Part shown: positions 6,302 through 7,342 of the stretch, piece by piece
Position numbering within the stretch: the first letter of the stretch is position 1
Layout: every line of letters starts with the position of its first letter
Assembly (NCBI GenBank): GCA_002329675.1
Contig: DCUA01000082.1
Span: 1 to 7,342, forward strand
Direction: 5' to 3'
DNA length: 7,342 nucleotides
Source: Firmicutes bacterium UBA1426
Lineage (GTDB): Bacteria > Bacillota > Clostridia > Peptostreptococcales > Anaerovoracaceae
Notes under the pieces: model-generated
Told to the model about the DNA's origin: nothing
Databases searched by the model: none
What the model saw: only the letters and a program-made list of their open reading frames with translations
Program-made: the position numbers and the translations under genes

Positions 6302-7242
6302 ATCTATTACTGAAAGACATTCTGAATATGGCAGAGGTGCGCTTTGCTCAGGAAGGATGCCTGTCTCCCCGCCTGGATGCAGAACTTCTTTTTTACCACA
6401 TGATGGACAGAGATAAGTCCTGGCTCTTCCTTCACTATGGGGATGAGCTGGATGATAAGACGTGCGAGGAATACTTTCGACTGGTGGATATGCGGGCTGG
6501 GGGTATGCCACTGCAATACATAACCGGGAGCCAGGAGTTTATGGGGCTTCCTTTTCGGGTGAATGAAAGAGTATTGATCCCAAGACAGGATACGGAACTG
6601 CTGGTGGAAAGGGCACTGGCTATCCTGGCAGGACGAAAAGTACCTATGGGAGGCTTTCAAATACTGGATCTCTGTTGCGGCAGCGGAGCCATTGCGGTGA
6701 GCCTGGCTTATCATCTGAAAGAGGCAAAGAAAAAGACATCGATCACAGCCTCGGATGTAAGCCCGGAAGCCCTGGGAGTAGCAAAGGCAAATGCGCAGAT
6801 CAATGGAGTGTTTAAGCAGATCCGCTTTGTGGAGGGAGATCTGTTTGCTGCTTTTCCAAAAAACAGGAAGGGAAGAGGAAAACAGCAATTTGATTTGATC
6901 GTAAGCAACCCACCTTACATTCCTACGGGAGTGCTGCCTACCCTCATGCGTGAGGTGCGGGATCATGAACCGATGCTGGCGCTGGACGGCGGACCGGACG
7001 GACTGGATTTTTATATACGGATCCTGGGTGAAGCCTATCTCCACCTCGCTAAGGACGGAGTGCTCCTTTTAGAGATCGGCCACGACCAGGGGCAGGTGCT
7101 GCCCTTGCTGGTTGAGGCAGCGGGCGCTTATGGCCCGGCAGAGGTCATAAAGGATCTATCCGGTAATGACCGCCTCGTTATCATAAAACCAACCACGGGG
7201 ACAGACCCAGCCAGGGGGACAGACACTTTGGCTGAAAAGTGA
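6298..7242 (+). CDS. prmC: Peptide chain release factor N5-glutamine methyltransferase PrmC, with repeat-encoded C-terminal tail
   Basis: 314 aa; the start ATG overlaps the DUF1385 stop (ATGA). PrmC uses S-adenosylmethionine to methylate the glutamine of the GGQ motif in release factors RF1 and RF2. The helical N-terminal domain runs to about residue 77 and ends in PLQYITG (71-77). The methyltransferase core follows: LIPRQDTE (93-100), SAM-binding motif I ILDLCCGSGAIAVSLA (122-137), ASDVSPEAL (151-159), and the catalytic NPPY at 204-207, which holds the substrate glutamine. A basic insert, KNRKGRGKQQ (188-197), precedes FDLIVSNPPY and is longer than usual. The family core ends near DRLVIIK (291-297). 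The last 16 residues (299-314, TTGTDPARGTDTLAEK) are encoded by the repeat cluster and are probably non-functional. E. coli PrmC has 277 residues. prfA, the substrate gene, is the expected next gene to the right. Confidence 0.96.
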   Translation: MNLLLKDILNMAEVRFAQEGCLSPRLDAELLFYHMMDRDKSWLFLHYGDELDDKTCEEYFRLVDMRAGGMPLQYITGSQEFMGLPFRVNERVLIPRQDTELLVERALAILAGRKVPMGGFQILDLCCGSGAIAVSLAYHLKEAKKKTSITASDVSPEALGVAKANAQINGVFKQIRFVEGDLFAAFPKNRKGRGKQQFDLIVSNPPYIPTGVLPTLMREVRDHEPMLALDGGPDGLDFYIRILGEAYLHLAKDGVLLLEIGHDQGQVLPLLVEAAGAYGPAEVIKDLSGNDRLVIIKPTTGTDPARGTDTLAEK

Positions 7243-7336
7243 CCCACAGGGACAGACCCCGTGGAAGGAAGGTCAGTTAGATGCACTGATTCCAATACTG
7301 TTGTTATAAGAGAACCTGCGGGGTCTGTCCCCATGG
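7193..7336. repeat. REP/REPIN-like cluster: four copies of a 16-nt GC-rich repeat
   Basis: Taking CCACGGGGACAGACCC as reference, copies occur at 7193-7208 (reference), 7211-7226 (two mismatches), 7244-7259 (one mismatch) and, inverted, at 7321-7336 (one mismatch). Copies 1 and 2 are 18 nt apart and lie in the prmC frame. Copy 3 with its flank folds into CCAC-GGG / CCC-GTGG (7244-7264, one mismatch, loop ACAGA). GGGACAGACCCC (7249-7260) pairs perfectly for 12 bp with GGGGTCTGTCCC (7320-7331) around a 59-nt spacer. CCACGGGG (7193-7200) and CCCCGTGG (7257-7264) are perfect 8-bp inverted ends. No transposase is visible. It resembles dispersed palindromic repeats seen in many bacteria, but copy number elsewhere in the genome cannot be known from this window. 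Confidence 0.8.
7244..7264 (+). repeat. Imperfect palindrome (hairpin) just after the prmC stop
   Basis: CCAC-A-GGG pairs with CCC-C-GTGG (7 bp plus one A-C mismatch) around the loop ACAGA. It starts 2 nt after the TGA. The sequence after it is purine-rich (AAGGAAGG), not a T-run, so it is not an intrinsic terminator, though it could stabilise the 3' end of the upstream message. Confidence 0.6.
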
Positions 7337-7342
7337 GTGCAA

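Noticed and set aside
7244..7264. Intrinsic terminator after prmC
   Set aside because: The hairpin is followed by AAGGAAGG, not a T-run, and on the - strand no T-run follows either.
7128..7334. Small - strand frame of 68 codons across the end of prmC and the repeats
   Set aside because: Its sequence is just the antisense of prmC plus the repeat copies, with no ribosome site or domain.
7193..7336. CRISPR array
   Set aside because: Copies are only 16 nt, unevenly spaced (2, 17 and 61 nt between copies), and one is inverted; this fits a REP-like cluster, not a CRISPR.

Overview
The window reads as a housekeeping and cell-envelope region of an anaerobic Firmicute of class Clostridia. All six genes lie on the + strand. 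Reasons for this placement: the 5' gene is a clostridial-type 3-hydroxybutyryl-CoA dehydrogenase (butyrate/butanol pathway); the Rho / DUF1385 (YqhQ-like) / PrmC gene order is typical of Clostridia; the start signals are Gram-positive style Shine-Dalgarno sites; and the envelope genes (two LytR-CpsA-Psr proteins and an SLH-domain protein) imply a wall with anionic polymers. Base composition looks moderate by eye, so low-GC clostridia are less likely. I would not go below class with confidence.

Layout. 1-357: last 118 codons of hbd, closed by a strong intrinsic terminator at 400-428. 510-2630: two tandem paralogous membrane-anchored LCP proteins, the family that transfers lipid-linked glycopolymers onto peptidoglycan. 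2620-3750: a secreted protein with three SLH modules and a C-terminal beta-rich part, overlapping the second LCP gene, so LCP2 and SLH are probably co-transcribed. 3751-3877: short gap with a weak hairpin and the rho ribosome-binding site. 3878-7242: a tight rho - DUF1385 - prmC run (3-nt gap, then ATGA overlap). 7193-7342: a cluster of four copies of a 16-nt GC-rich repeat, three direct and one inverted, resembling REP/REPIN elements; its first two copies encode the last 16 residues of PrmC.

How the genes fit together. The LCP-LCP-SLH block plausibly forms one functional unit: LCP enzymes attach secondary wall polymers, and SLH modules bind such polymers. The rho-prmC block handles termination of transcription and of translation (PrmC methylates release factors; prfA is expected just beyond the right edge). 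No intergenic stretch exceeds 300 bases.

No complete new system is evident. The points that merit attention are the repeat cluster that has rewritten the end of prmC, the shared loss of a conserved LCP arginine in both paralogs, the duplicated-looking C-terminal domain of the SLH protein, and the HxxEH/cysteine motifs in the uncharacterised DUF1385 membrane protein.
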